A DNA stretch of 64,000 nucleotides from Methanoregulaceae archaeon UBA467 (GCA_002503825.1 DASP01000005.1:248001-312000), one strand, 5' to 3'; positions 14,521-23,956 are shown, counted from the first letter of the stretch. Program-made: numbers and translations. The notes: generated by a model not told the origin, from the sequence alone.

Positions 14521-16713
14521 TCAGGCCAGGTAATCTGAAGGTGTCGGCATCTGTTCCTTCAGGCCTTTGCGCTTTCTGATTGCGGTGACGACTTCCTTTA
14601 CCATACTGTTTGGTACCAGTTCGAACCCTGCAAATTCAGTGTTCCACATGGCACGGCCTTCTGTCGCCGACCTGATGTCTCCGGAGAACCCGAAGAGTTC
14701 GGCGACAGGGGCTTTACCTACGACGGTAATTGTGTCTCCCTCGCTGTTCATATCAAAGACCTGCCCGCGGCGTCCCTGTATCTGTGCTGTGGCATTCCCC
14801 ATCTGCTCGGTCGGGACCGTGATCTGGATCTTCTGAACCGGTTCAAGGAGCGAATCGCCTGCAAGCAGCATGCCTGCCTTTACCGCACTCCGGACTGCCG
14901 GGATGACCTGTGCCGGACCACGGTGGATTGCATCCTCGTGAAGCTTGACATCCAGGAGCCGTATCTTGAGGTTCTGTACCGGTTCGTCTGCCAGCGGACC
15001 CCCGGCGAGTGCCTCGTGAAGACCATCGAGGACAAGTTCCATGGTCTCGTTCAGGTACTGGATACCCTTGGTCATGTCAAAGAACATACAGGTACCGTAG
15101 ATATCCTTGAGGTTCTTTGCCTCATCCTTTTCCATTCCTGCATTGACAAGGGTGTCCCTGCGCTCGAGTGCAGTCTGGTTCATGGAGACGTCCCCGCTCT
15201 TGATCAGGGCGACAATCTCATCGGCAAGCGGCTCAAGCTCGATATAGAACCTGTTGTGCCTGTTCGGGGACTTCCCTTCCACAGGGCCGGCCTTCTGGGT
15301 CACGGTCTCACGGTAGACAACAATAGGCTCAGAAGTGATAATCTCAACGCCCTTGTCACGCTTGATACGTCCTGTGATGATCTCAAGGTGAAGTTCTCCC
15401 ATACCGCTGATGAGGTGCTCACCGGTCTCTTCGTTGATGGTCACCTGCAGCGTCGGGTCTTCCTTTGCCACCTGGCGAAGCACTTCGACCAGTTTCGGCA
15501 GGTCTTTCATGTTCTTTGCCTCGACGGCGACGGTCATGACCGGCTCGCTGTAGTGCTTGAGCGATTCGAATGGAGTCATATCCATCAGGTTCGTCACCGT
15601 TGATCCGACCATGGCATCTTTGAGTCCTGTGACGGCCGCGATGTTACCTGCAACAAGCTCTTCCACCTCGACACGGGTGGGCCCCATAAAGATCCCCACC
15701 TGCTGCAGGCGGTTCCCGCGCTTCGCAGTTCCCATTACAAACAGTTCAGTACCACGCTTCATCTTACCGGAGAAGAGACGCCCTGTTGCTACTTCCCCTG
15801 CATGCGGGTCAAATGAAATGTCGGTGACCATCAGGGCGATAGGCCCGTTCGGGTCACAGTTCAGCATCGACTTTCCTTCCACAGATTCTGAATCGCCGTG
15901 CCAGATAACCTTGATACGCCGCTTCTGTGCATCCACGGGGTTCGGCAGGTGCTTGACGACCATGTCAAGGACGACCTCTGAGAGCGGGCTCGACTTTGCC
16001 AGGCTCTTCATGTCCCCTTCACGACACTTGTCATACACATCCTTAAACGAGACCCCGCTCTTTTTCATGAATGGTGCAGAAACAGCCCAGTTATACAGTG
16101 CAGACCCGAATGCCACGGTACCTGCCGCTGCATCGAGTTTCCAGCCGTTATTATACGCAGTCTCGTTCATGCCCTTAATCAGCTTGTTGACCTTGTCAAT
16201 GACCTTCCCAAGGCGGATCTGCATCTCCATCTCGTCAACCTTGAGCTCGTTGATCAGACGGTCGACCTTGTTGATGAAGAGGACCGGCCTGACACCTTCC
16301 TTGAGTGCCTGCCGGAGAACCGTCTCGGTCTGAGGCATGGTACCTTCCACGGCATCCACAAGGACGACCGCACCATCGACTGCACGCATCGCACGGGTCA
16401 CGTCACCACCGAAGTCAACGTGTCCGGGCGTATCGATCATGTTGATGAGGTAGTCCTGGCCGTTGTACTCGTGGACCATCGACACGTTACTTGCATCGAT
16501 GGTGATCCCACGTGCCTGTTCTTCCGCATCAGAATCCATGAAAAGCTGCCTGCCAGCGAGTTCCTCGCTGATAATTCCTGCTCCTGCAAGGAGGTTGTCA
16601 GAAAGGGTCGTCTTTCCATGATCGATATGCGCTACGATACCAATATTCCGGATATGAACCGGATCACTCATCAGCTGGGTTACTCGTTCAATTGATTTTT
16701 TGCCTCGGGCCAT
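14521..16713 (-). CDS. fusA: Translation elongation factor aEF-2
   Basis: aEF-2 is the GTPase that moves tRNAs and mRNA through the ribosome after peptide bond formation. At 730 residues it has the archaeal length. The G domain starts with AHIDHGKTT (residues 29-37), followed by DTPGHVDFGG and NKVDRL. The C-terminal domain contains RGPAQVIPAVRSA, the loop carrying the diphthamide-modified histidine region. It is the third gene of the rps12-rps7-aEF2 (str) operon, with 28 bases between it and rps7. aEF-1 alpha and rps10, which often follow, are absent; the operon ends here. Confidence 0.98.
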   Translation of the reverse strand: MARGKKSIERVTQLMSDPVHIRNIGIVAHIDHGKTTLSDNLLAGAGIISEELAGRQLFMDSDAEEQARGITIDASNVSMVHEYNGQDYLINMIDTPGHVDFGGDVTRAMRAVDGAVVLVDAVEGTMPQTETVLRQALKEGVRPVLFINKVDRLINELKVDEMEMQIRLGKVIDKVNKLIKGMNETAYNNGWKLDAAAGTVAFGSALYNWAVSAPFMKKSGVSFKDVYDKCREGDMKSLAKSSPLSEVVLDMVVKHLPNPVDAQKRRIKVIWHGDSESVEGKSMLNCDPNGPIALMVTDISFDPHAGEVATGRLFSGKMKRGTELFVMGTAKRGNRLQQVGIFMGPTRVEVEELVAGNIAAVTGLKDAMVGSTVTNLMDMTPFESLKHYSEPVMTVAVEAKNMKDLPKLVEVLRQVAKEDPTLQVTINEETGEHLISGMGELHLEIITGRIKRDKGVEIITSEPIVVYRETVTQKAGPVEGKSPNRHNRFYIELEPLADEIVALIKSGDVSMNQTALERRDTLVNAGMEKDEAKNLKDIYGTCMFFDMTKGIQYLNETMELVLDGLHEALAGGPLADEPVQNLKIRLLDVKLHEDAIHRGPAQVIPAVRSAVKAGMLLAGDSLLEPVQKIQITVPTEQMGNATAQIQGRRGQVFDMNSEGDTITVVGKAPVAELFGFSGDIRSATEGRAMWNTEFAGFELVPNSMVKEVVTAIRKRKGLKEQMPTPSDYLA

Positions 16714-16741
16714 TTACACACCATCAAAAAAGTAAAATTTT

Positions 16742-17323
16742 TTATCGGGCGGATTTTGCAATGCGCTCGCGTTCTTCTTTCTTATTCACTGAATAGGTCT
16801 TTACATCGCCTTTGGACGCTGCAATAAGTTCATCTGCCAGGCAGGCACTCACTGATTTCTTACTCTTGTGGGCTGCCTTCTTGACCGCTTCTGAGATGAA
16901 GTACAGGGCAGTGTTTACGCGCCGGATCGGTGCGGTGTCCACCGACTTCGGGACGTTAATACCTCCGTATTTGAGCCTGACGGTCTCTTCACGCGGACCT
17001 GAATTGGATACGGCTTCTACAAGCACCTGCACCGGGTTTTTCTTGGTCTTCTTGTTGATGATCTCGAATGCATCCTTGACGATCCTGATTGCAAGCTGTT
17101 TGTTTCCGGTATTCATTTCAGTCTGCATCAGCCTGTTAATCAGCCGCTCGACAATGAGCATATTTGCCTTATTGAACTCCTGCCGGGTGAACTTTCCACA
17201 GGAATGAGGGACAATCATTGAAGTAAGATTGATGTACCGGACAAGGCCGGGGTCGGTGATCTGCACCTCGCTCATATCCCACTTGTTGAAGAGAAGTTTC
17301 TTCGAAATATCGTTTTCTGTCAT
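16742..17323 (-). CDS. rps7: 30S ribosomal protein S7 (uS7)
   Basis: uS7 binds the 3' domain of 16S rRNA and organises the small-subunit head and decoding region. The sequence shows the archaeal form, with MIVPHSCGKF, RLINRLMQTEMNTGN and NPVQVLVEAVSNSGPREE near residues 50-130. The frame is open 18 codons further upstream, but ATG 17323, with GGTGAGC just before it, matches the archaeal N-terminus (MTENDISKKLLFNKW) and leaves a 5-base gap to rps12. This gives 193 residues. Confidence 0.97.
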   Translation of the reverse strand: MTENDISKKLLFNKWDMSEVQITDPGLVRYINLTSMIVPHSCGKFTRQEFNKANMLIVERLINRLMQTEMNTGNKQLAIRIVKDAFEIINKKTKKNPVQVLVEAVSNSGPREETVRLKYGGINVPKSVDTAPIRRVNTALYFISEAVKKAAHKSKKSVSACLADELIAASKGDVKTYSVNKKEERERIAKSAR

Positions 17324-17328
17324 TAAGC

Positions 17329-17757
17329 TCACCTGCGCGGTTTCTCCTTGCGGCCGATAACCATTTCGTGCAGACATACATTGTTGACCTTTGTCACAAC
17401 GAACCTGACACCCGGGATATCTCCCATGGATCGCCCGAGACGGCCGCCTATTCCTTCAATCTCCACTTCATCGTGTTCATCAATGAAGTTGATTGCACCA
17501 TCGCCTACGGCGAATGCACTTACCTGGCGTCCGTTTTTGATCAGCTGCACACGGACACATTTCCGGATGGCTGAGTTCGGCTGTTTTGCTTCCACACCGA
17601 TCTTCTCGAGGACGATCCCCCTGCCCTGCGGCGCACCTTCAAGCGGGTCCGATTTAATATCGAGACCATCCTGACGCCGTGCATAGTTCGTATCACTCCA
17701 CCGAAACTTATTTGCCAAGCGTTTCAGTTTTCTTGCTGCAAATTTTCCCTGTCCCAT
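17329..17757 (-). CDS. rps12: 30S ribosomal protein S12 (uS12)
   Basis: uS12 sits at the decoding centre and helps control accuracy. At 142 residues it has the archaeal length. MGQGKFAARKLKRL is the typical N-terminus, and KQPNSAIRKCVRVQLIKNG and GDIPGVRF are conserved ribosome-contact segments. It is the first gene of the str operon. A TATA box (17809-17816 on the minus strand) lies about 55 bases upstream. Confidence 0.98.
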   Translation of the reverse strand: MGQGKFAARKLKRLANKFRWSDTNYARRQDGLDIKSDPLEGAPQGRGIVLEKIGVEAKQPNSAIRKCVRVQLIKNGRQVSAFAVGDGAINFIDEHDEVEIEGIGGRLGRSMGDIPGVRFVVTKVNNVCLHEMVIGRKEKPRR

Positions 17758-17807
17758 GAAATACCCTCATAGATTTAAGTTTTATAATTGTGGATCAGAC
17801 TCACTGA

Positions 17808-17817
17808 GATATATACA
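17808..17817 (-). promoter_or_regulatory. TATA box of the rps12-rps7-aEF2 operon
   Basis: On the minus strand, TTTGTATATATC forms an archaeal TATA box about 50-60 bases before the rps12 ATG, placing the transcription start near 17784. It shares a 165-base divergent region with the queD promoter. Confidence 0.6.
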
Positions 17818-17830
17818 AACGCGCGGAACG

Positions 17831-17843
17831 GATTTATATATTG
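17831..17843 (+). promoter_or_regulatory. TATA box upstream of queD
   Basis: GATTTATATATTG on the plus strand resembles a TATA box, with a start expected near 17866. A second TATA-like string, CTTGTATATATTAC, occurs at about 17873-17886 and would start transcription close to 17910, just before the queD ATG. The sequence does not decide which is used. Confidence 0.5.
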
Positions 17844-17922
17844 TGGAATCACCCACTTTTGCTTGTATATATTACACTACATTGCTAATAATATTATATC
17901 CCCCTCCGGCCAAATCCTAGTG

Positions 17923-18327
17923 ATGAATTCCCGGATATACAAAGAGGTGCACTTTGATGCAAGTCACCGATTACTCCATTACAAGGGAAAATGCGCCAAC
18001 CTGCACGGGCACCGGTGGAAAGTCGAGGTATGGATCGACGGTGCCGTTGACAAAGATACCTGTATACTAATCGATTACAATACAATAAAAAACATCATTG
18101 AACGTTTTGATCACCAGATTCTTCTCAACAGGGATGATCCGATGGTCCCCTGCATCCAGCAGTTCCAGCAGGTGATTACCACTCCCGGAGATCCCACCAG
18201 TGAACTTCTGGCCGTTCTCATCAGGGACATGATAGAGGATGAGTGCAGCGCACCGGGCCGTGAGATAAAGGTAACAAAACTGAGGGTATGGGAATCACCT
18301 ACCTGTTACGCCGAGATAACAGCATGA
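17923..18327 (+). CDS. queD: 6-carboxytetrahydropterin synthase QueD
   Basis: QueD converts dihydroneopterin triphosphate to 6-carboxy-5,6,7,8-tetrahydropterin, an early step to 7-deazaguanines (archaeosine in tRNA). Zinc ligands and the active site are visible: FDASHRL and ANLHGHRW carry the three histidines, with catalytic Cys in GKCANLHGH. Later acidic and histidine residues are in IDYNTIK and ERFDHQ. The frame extends upstream to 17788, but that part reads the promoter region. ATG 17923 (MNSRIYKEVHFDASHRL) matches the family start and gives 134 residues. The stop overlaps the queE start (ATGA). Confidence 0.95.
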   Translation: MNSRIYKEVHFDASHRLLHYKGKCANLHGHRWKVEVWIDGAVDKDTCILIDYNTIKNIIERFDHQILLNRDDPMVPCIQQFQQVITTPGDPTSELLAVLIRDMIEDECSAPGREIKVTKLRVWESPTCYAEITA

Positions 18328-18932
18328 AGATCTCTGAAGTGTTCAGGAGTATCCAGGGCGAAGGTAAAAACCAGGGGAGGGCATGCACGTTTCTCAGGTG
18401 TGCCGGGTGCAACCTCGACTGCAGCTGGTGCGATACAGGCTACGCACGGACAGGCGGTGAAGACTGGTCATCTGACCGGGTAATACATGAAATTGAAAGT
18501 CTTGGCGGGCGCAACATCTGTATCACAGGCGGTGAGCCTCTCCTCCAGATCGCCGGCCTCCTGCCCGTCCTCGAATACTTCAGTGACAAGGAGTACGATA
18601 TTGAGATTGAGACCAACGGCACGATCGATTTTCGCAGCGTTCAGCCCTGTGCATCAGTATGTATGGACGTGAAATGCCCGTCATCAGGGGAGTCGAGCTG
18701 TCTTGATCTCACAGAGGCTCTCGGCGATTCCGACAGCCTGAAATTTGTTGTCATGGATACAGACGACTGTGAATATGCCCGGAAGGTCATTGACACACGG
18801 AATATCCGGTGCGAAGTCTTTTTTTCCCCGGTATACGGGACCGACTACCGGAAGGTGGCAGACTATATCCTCGGGTATGACCTGCCGGTCCGGCTCCAGC
18901 TGCAGCTGCATAAAATTATTGGAGTACAGTAA
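18324..18932 (+). CDS. queE: 7-carboxy-7-deazaguanine synthase QueE
   Basis: QueE is a radical SAM enzyme that rearranges carboxytetrahydropterin into 7-carboxy-7-deazaguanine. The 202-residue protein starts MKISEVFRSIQGEG, the family hallmark. The cluster motif CNLDCSWCD (CX3CX2C) and the SAM-binding ITGGEPL follow. The ATG at 18324 overlaps the queD stop and is preferred over the in-frame ATG at 18288. The gene overlaps queC by one base, so queD-queE-queC is one transcript. Confidence 0.96.
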   Translation: MKISEVFRSIQGEGKNQGRACTFLRCAGCNLDCSWCDTGYARTGGEDWSSDRVIHEIESLGGRNICITGGEPLLQIAGLLPVLEYFSDKEYDIEIETNGTIDFRSVQPCASVCMDVKCPSSGESSCLDLTEALGDSDSLKFVVMDTDDCEYARKVIDTRNIRCEVFFSPVYGTDYRKVADYILGYDLPVRLQLQLHKIIGVQ

Positions 18933-19603
18933 TGAAGGCGGTTTGTTTATTATCAGGCGGTATGGACTCCAGTACCCTTGCCTACGTGGCAAAGGATATG
19001 GGGTACGATATTTACAGCATCCATTTCAATTACGGTCAGAGGACCGAGAGAAAAGAGAAGTTATGTGCAAAGACGATTGCCGGTCATCTCGGGGTGAAGG
19101 AATTTCTGGAGATCGACCTCCGGTACCTTTCACTGATAGGCGGGAGCAGCCTTACCGACCATTCACAACAGGTGGATGCATTTGACGATTCACGTGAAAT
19201 GATTCCGAACACCTACGTGCCGTTCCGGAATGCCAATCTCCTTTCAATCGCCACAAGTCTCGCAGAGGCAAGGTCAGCCGATGCCATCTTCATAGGTGTA
19301 CAGTCACAGGACTACAGCGGGTACCCGGACTGCAGGCCCGGGTTTATCGAGACGTTCCAGCACTTAATCGACACAGGGACGCGGGATACGACCCATATCC
19401 AGCTTATGACCCCGTTTATCAACATGACCAAGATGGATATCCTTGCAATAGGGAGAGACCTTAATGTCCCGTATGAACACACGTGGTCCTGCTACCAGAA
19501 CGAAGAGCGTGCATGCGGGACATGCGGCGCCTGCCATTTCCGGAGGGCCGCCTTTATGGCAATGGATATGGAAGATCCGATTCCGTATGAACAGGAGGAA
19601 TAA
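18932..19603 (+). CDS. queC: 7-cyano-7-deazaguanine synthase QueC
   Basis: QueC turns 7-carboxy-7-deazaguanine into preQ0 using ATP and ammonia. In archaea preQ0 is inserted into tRNA and becomes archaeosine. The PP-loop ATPase motif is LSGGMDSST at residues 7-15. The C-terminal zinc site is CYQNEERACGTCGAC. At 223 residues it is of normal length. The start overlaps the queE stop (TAATG), and the stop overlaps the next start (TAATG). The tRNA-guanine transglycosylase itself is not in the window. Confidence 0.97.
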   Translation: MKAVCLLSGGMDSSTLAYVAKDMGYDIYSIHFNYGQRTERKEKLCAKTIAGHLGVKEFLEIDLRYLSLIGGSSLTDHSQQVDAFDDSREMIPNTYVPFRNANLLSIATSLAEARSADAIFIGVQSQDYSGYPDCRPGFIETFQHLIDTGTRDTTHIQLMTPFINMTKMDILAIGRDLNVPYEHTWSCYQNEERACGTCGACHFRRAAFMAMDMEDPIPYEQEE

Positions 19604-20109
19604 TGTATATTTACAAGGGAAAGCGGCTTTCCGTCGAGAAGAAAACGGTCCCTCTCCCGGCCGGGGGATCGGTCGAACGCCTTGTTGTCCACCCGGGTGA
19701 CGCAGTCGCCATCCTCCCCCTCCGCGGTGACTCCGGCTGTTACCTCATCCGCCAGTACCGGTACGCAATTGACGAGTATATCTACGAAGCACCGGCAGGG
19801 ACGCTCAATCCCGGGGAAGACCCACTTGATACGGCACGCAGGGAACTGATCGAGGAGACGGGATTTCAGGCAGAAACCTTTATTCCAAGGGGCTTTATTT
19901 ACACGACGCCCGGCTTCACCGACGAAAAGATCCATCTCTTCGAGGCCCACTCCCTCACCCCGTCCTGCGAATACCAAAAAGATGAGGACGAAATAATCGA
20001 GGTGCAGAAGGTGGGGCTGAATGAACTTTTCGGGATGATCGCAGACGGCAGGATCTGCGATGCAAAGACCATATGCCTGGTATACAAGTGCCTGGGAATG
20101 CCACGATGA
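19603..20109 (+). CDS. NUDIX hydrolase (ADP-ribose pyrophosphatase-like)
   Basis: The 168-residue protein has a full Nudix box, from GTLNPGEDPLD to ARRELIEETGF (about residues 66-88), with the metal-binding REXXEE core. VYLIRQYRYA-like sequence before it (CYLIRQYRYAIDEYIYEAPAG) places it near ADP-ribose pyrophosphatases, which clear ADP-ribose. The exact substrate cannot be read from the sequence. It is translationally coupled to queC and to the following lipoprotein gene (ATGA overlap). Confidence 0.9.
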   Translation: MYIYKGKRLSVEKKTVPLPAGGSVERLVVHPGDAVAILPLRGDSGCYLIRQYRYAIDEYIYEAPAGTLNPGEDPLDTARRELIEETGFQAETFIPRGFIYTTPGFTDEKIHLFEAHSLTPSCEYQKDEDEIIEVQKVGLNELFGMIADGRICDAKTICLVYKCLGMPR

Positions 20110-20984
20110 AACTGTCCGTACTGATAACGGCCATCCTCATGCTGGCGGTGCTGGCCACGGGGTGCGTGCAGGAGAATAAGGACGACAGGAGTTATTCTGT
20201 CAGCGACAACGGTGTGCTCACCCTCCGCTGCGGAACCCCGTCGGTATCAGAAAGTCCTTTGGCAGAGCATGGCACGGTCAGCGTACGCAGGATTGTGTTT
20301 AATGACAGCCACGGCCCGGTATATGCCCTCCTTGCCTCCCCAAAAGATCCTGTTGCAGGATTCGTCGTCGCGCCGGGGGCCGGAGTAACGAAAGATGTGT
20401 GCACAGACAGGGCGCGGATGTATGCAGAGCACGGCTTTGCGTTTCTCGTCCTTGATATCCGCGGAAACGGCGGTGAGACCCGGGGGTATCCCCTTAACAT
20501 AGAGGAGGACTACCGGCGATTCAGCGAGGGGGAATGGCCCGAGTATTATCTCTCCGCCTGTGATGTGATGAATGCGGGGGACTACCTCGCCGCCCGGTAT
20601 TCCATACCGGTATATGCTGTTGGCGAGAGTAACGGAGGGAGATATGCCGCCATTGCTGCTGCATCGGACCCGGTCTTTTCCGGATACATCGGTGTTTCAA
20701 CGTCAGGTTTCAGGGAGGCCGGGCTGCAGTATACAGGTGATGCCCGCCTGTTTCTCCTGAGTATCGATCCCGACACGTATGCAGGGAGAATCTCTCCGCG
20801 GAGCAGCTGGATCTTCCATGCACCTGCGGATCCGGTCATACCATTCGGAGACGGAATGGAGCTCTACAATCGCACTGCCACCCCGCATGCTTTTTTTTCG
20901 TTCAACGGGACCCATGGACCGAATGATGAGGTGGACAGGATTATCATTGGGGAATGTGCTCAAATTTATGGCACTCCCGGTTAA
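20106..20984 (+). CDS. Secreted alpha/beta-hydrolase lipoprotein
   Basis: The protein starts MKLSVLITAILMLAVLATGC, a lipoprotein-type signal with a cysteine at residue 20, so it is probably lipid-anchored outside the cell. The remainder looks like an alpha/beta hydrolase of the dienelactone hydrolase/acyl-peptidase kind: VVAPGAGV (oxyanion region), LDIRGNGGETRG, the nucleophile elbow GESNGG, and DPVIPFGDG and FNGTHGPNDE near the Asp and His of the triad. The substrate is unknown. ATG 20106 overlaps the NUDIX stop. The frame is open to 20073, but the lipobox decides the start. Confidence 0.85.
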   Translation: MKLSVLITAILMLAVLATGCVQENKDDRSYSVSDNGVLTLRCGTPSVSESPLAEHGTVSVRRIVFNDSHGPVYALLASPKDPVAGFVVAPGAGVTKDVCTDRARMYAEHGFAFLVLDIRGNGGETRGYPLNIEEDYRRFSEGEWPEYYLSACDVMNAGDYLAARYSIPVYAVGESNGGRYAAIAAASDPVFSGYIGVSTSGFREAGLQYTGDARLFLLSIDPDTYAGRISPRSSWIFHAPADPVIPFGDGMELYNRTATPHAFFSFNGTHGPNDEVDRIIIGECAQIYGTPG

Positions 20985-20996
20985 ATGGATATAAGC
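20983..20996 (+). promoter_or_regulatory. TATA-like element before prf1
   Basis: AAATGGATATAAGC lies about 25-35 bases before the prf1 ATG and partly overlaps the end of the previous gene. Transcription would start very near the ATG. A good ribosome site (GGTGATC, 21007-21013) is also present, so read-through from the upstream genes would be translated efficiently as well. Confidence 0.4.
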
Positions 20997-21020
20997 TTGA
21001 GAGACTGGTGATCGGGGAAA

Positions 21021-22292
21021 ATGACTGATGTAGTAGAGATGGATGAGGGCCGAAAGCGCTACGAATTCAAAAAAACGCTGGAGAAACTTGAGGCGAAGCA
21101 GGGCAGCGGAACAGAGCTTATCACAATTTACATTCCGCCTGACAAGCAGATATATGACGTAACAGCGCAGCTGCGCGATGAATTCGGGCAATGCGCCAAT
21201 ATTAAAAGCAAGCAGACACGCACAAACGTGCAGAGTGCAATCTCCTCCATTCTCTCGCGCCTTAAATATTACAAAAATCCTCCGGAAAACGGAATGGCTG
21301 TTTTCTGCGGGACGATCCAGCTTGGTGGTGACCGTTCGGACCTTGAATGCACCATCATCGAACCGCCCGAACCACTCAACCTGTACATGTACAGGTGCAG
21401 CTCGAACTTCGAGCTGGAACCGCTCAGGCAGATGCTCGAGGAGAAAAATATCTACGGGCTGCTGGTCCTCGACCGTAGAGAAGCATACTGGGGATTTCTG
21501 CGTGGGAACAGAATCGAACCGGTAGGCGGGGTCACCTCGACCGTCCCGGGCAAGCAGAGGAAAGGCGGCCAGTCAAGCGCTCGTTTCCAGCGCCTGCGTG
21601 AAATCGCAATAAACGAGTTCTATACAAAGATCGGGGAACGCTCGAGCGCCATATTCATTGCAGAAAAAGACTTTTTTGACCGGTTCAAGGGCGTGCTGAT
21701 CGGGGGTCCCAGCCCTACCAAGGAGGAATTCGAGGCAGGGAATTACCTCCACCACGAGATACAGAAGCGGATTATCGGGCTCTTTGACGTGGCATATACA
21801 AACGAAAGCGGGCTGCCCGAGCTGGTGGATGCTGCGCAGGATGCGTTAAAAGGCGTCGAGGTGATGAAAGAGAAGGCGATCATGAACCGGTTCTTAAAAG
21901 AACTGGTAAAGGATGACGGCCTTGCGGCATACGGGGAGGACAGCATCAGGAAGAACCTCGAGATCGGGGCCGTGGATATACTTCTTCTCTCAGGGAGCCT
22001 CAGGAAGTCGCGAATGAAGATAAAATGCCAGAACTGCGGGCATACCGAGGAACGCACGATACAGCTGGAACCGGGAAAAACGGTATCTGATATTTTAGTA
22101 CATACCTGCAGGAAATGCTCTGCACCGCTCATTGTAGACGAGGAGGTGGATATCATCGAAGAGCTCACCAACTTTGCCGACCAGAGCAGTACCAGGGTGG
22201 AGATTATTTCAAGCGACTTCGAAGAAGGTTCGATACTTTACACAGCATTCGGCGGAATCGCGGCAATTCTCCGTTACAGGACGGGATTTTAA
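21021..22292 (+). CDS. prf1: Peptide chain release factor aRF1
   Basis: aRF1 recognises all three stop codons and triggers release of the finished protein. The 423-residue protein has the eRF1/aRF1 layout. The N-terminal decoding domain shows NIKSKQTRTNVQSA (NIKS motif). The central domain shows GGQSSARFQRLRE (catalytic GGQ). The C-terminal domain contains a zinc-like CQNCGHTE...CRKCSAP pair. A perfect Shine-Dalgarno (GGTGATC) precedes the ATG by 7 bases. It is the first gene of a four-gene operon and its stop overlaps the argS ATG by one base. Confidence 0.98.
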   Translation: MTDVVEMDEGRKRYEFKKTLEKLEAKQGSGTELITIYIPPDKQIYDVTAQLRDEFGQCANIKSKQTRTNVQSAISSILSRLKYYKNPPENGMAVFCGTIQLGGDRSDLECTIIEPPEPLNLYMYRCSSNFELEPLRQMLEEKNIYGLLVLDRREAYWGFLRGNRIEPVGGVTSTVPGKQRKGGQSSARFQRLREIAINEFYTKIGERSSAIFIAEKDFFDRFKGVLIGGPSPTKEEFEAGNYLHHEIQKRIIGLFDVAYTNESGLPELVDAAQDALKGVEVMKEKAIMNRFLKELVKDDGLAAYGEDSIRKNLEIGAVDILLLSGSLRKSRMKIKCQNCGHTEERTIQLEPGKTVSDILVHTCRKCSAPLIVDEEVDIIEELTNFADQSSTRVEIISSDFEEGSILYTAFGGIAAILRYRTGF

Positions 22293-23956
22293 TGTTTTTA
22301 GAGAATAAAGCACTTATTGAAGATGTACTGAAAAAAACCACCGGTCTTGCGGATCCCGGCCTTGTCGAAGGAGGCGAACATGCAGACCTCGCCTCAACTG
22401 CTGCGTTCAGCCTGGCAAAGACGAGGAAAATGGCTCCTGCAGCGATAGCAGCGGAAATCGCAGGCGTTCTTGCCGGGGTTCCTGAACTGAAGGATATGAA
22501 AATTGAAGCAAAGGGCCCGTACATCAACTTCATCTTCGGACCTGAATATATCAGCACGTCACTTGCCGCTGCGGTCAGGGACGGCTATGGCAGTCTCCCG
22601 GCAAAACATCAGCGGACGGTTCTTGAACACACCAGCGCCAACCCGAACGGTCCCCTCCACGTGGGCCACATCCGGAACTCGATCATCGGGGATACCCTGG
22701 CCCGCTGTTTCCGTAAGGCCGGGTACCGTCTCGAAGTCCAGTATTATGTCAATGACATGGGCAGGCAGATTGCCATCGTCGGCTGGGGATACACCCACCT
22801 CGATATGCCTGCGGGTGTTGGAGAGAAGGGCGACCACCACGTGGCACGGGTCTACATCGCTGCAAACCGCGAGATAGAAAAAAACCCGGGGATCGTTGAA
22901 GAAGTCGACCGCCTGATGCAACTGGTTGAAAAGGGGGATGCCACAACGGTAAAACTCTTCAGGGGTGCGGTCAGCGAGTGCCTTGAGGGATTTAAGGTCA
23001 CCATGAGCCGCCTTAATGTCAGGCACGACAGGTTCGTATGGGAGAGCGATTTCATCAGGAACGGCGATACGGAAAAGGTCCTGGCGAAAATTTCCCACTT
23101 GAAGGAGGCACATTCAGATGATAAGTTCTGGGTGGACCTTACCGGTGCCGGGTTTGAAAAAGAGTACGTATTGAGACGAAGCGACGGGACATCGGTCTAT
23201 GCGGCCCGGGACCTTGCATACCACATCTGGAAGGGAAGAAACTTCGATCATATAATCGACGTCCTCGGGGCAGACCACAAGCTGATAGGTGCCCAGCTCA
23301 TCGCAACCCTGAAGCTGATCGGTGAGAAATATCCCGAGATCGTGCACTTCGAGTTCGTCTCCCTTCCGGAAGGCTCCATGAGCACCAGGGCAGGGAAGTT
23401 CGTATCTGCAGACGAGCTGATGGACGAAGTAATTAAGCAGGCCTTTTCGGAGGTAACCGTCAGGAGACCTGAACTGGACGAGGATCTCCGAAAGGGCATA
23501 GCCCGTTCTGTCGCCCTTGCAGCGATCAGGTACGACATCGTCAAAATATCTCCAGAAAAAAGTACGGTCTTTGACTGGAAAGAAGCCCTGGACTTCGAGC
23601 GGCAGAGCGGCCCGTATATCCAGTACGCCCATGCACGGGCCTGCAGCATACTGGATAAGGCCGGTGAGTTCGAAGAGGTCTTTGAACTCGAAAACGAAAA
23701 CGAGATCACGCTCGTGAAACAGATTGCAAAATTTCCATATATTGTGGATGCTGTTGTCAAAGAGCTCAGACCCCACCTGCTGGCAACCTACGCACGTGAA
23801 CTTGCCGACCTCTTCAATGCATTTTACCATTTTGAACCGGTACTGAAGGCGGAGGGCAGGACGCGCCAGGCAAGGCTGACGCTGGTGAAGGCTACGCAGA
23901 ATACATTGAAGGAAGTGCTGGAAACACTCGGGATCGATGCCGTCAGAACCATGTAA
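22292..23956 (+). CDS. argS: Arginyl-tRNA synthetase
   Basis: This class I enzyme charges tRNA-Arg. The 554-residue protein has the N-terminal additional domain, the HIGH-type signature in SANPNGPLHVGHIRNS, a KMSKS equivalent GSMSTRAGKF and the C-terminal anticodon-binding DALR domain (SILDKAG, NAFYHFEPVL). The frame remains open upstream to 22115, but that segment reads prf1 out of frame. ATG 22292 (MFLENKALIEDVL) overlaps the prf1 stop. It overlaps the next gene by 20 bases. Confidence 0.97.
   Translation: MFLENKALIEDVLKKTTGLADPGLVEGGEHADLASTAAFSLAKTRKMAPAAIAAEIAGVLAGVPELKDMKIEAKGPYINFIFGPEYISTSLAAAVRDGYGSLPAKHQRTVLEHTSANPNGPLHVGHIRNSIIGDTLARCFRKAGYRLEVQYYVNDMGRQIAIVGWGYTHLDMPAGVGEKGDHHVARVYIAANREIEKNPGIVEEVDRLMQLVEKGDATTVKLFRGAVSECLEGFKVTMSRLNVRHDRFVWESDFIRNGDTEKVLAKISHLKEAHSDDKFWVDLTGAGFEKEYVLRRSDGTSVYAARDLAYHIWKGRNFDHIIDVLGADHKLIGAQLIATLKLIGEKYPEIVHFEFVSLPEGSMSTRAGKFVSADELMDEVIKQAFSEVTVRRPELDEDLRKGIARSVALAAIRYDIVKISPEKSTVFDWKEALDFERQSGPYIQYAHARACSILDKAGEFEEVFELENENEITLVKQIAKFPYIVDAVVKELRPHLLATYARELADLFNAFYHFEPVLKAEGRTRQARLTLVKATQNTLKEVLETLGIDAVRTM

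Noticed and set aside
17758..17922. Search for a preQ1-type riboswitch before queD
   Set aside because: No preQ1 aptamer-like H-type pseudoknot was seen, and archaeal que genes are not known for such switches; the region looks like two divergent promoters.
20073..20105. Longer start for the lipoprotein hydrolase at ATG 20073
   Set aside because: It overlaps the NUDIX gene by 37 bases and would bury the lipoprotein signal; ATG 20106 overlaps the NUDIX stop exactly and puts the lipobox cysteine at residue 20.
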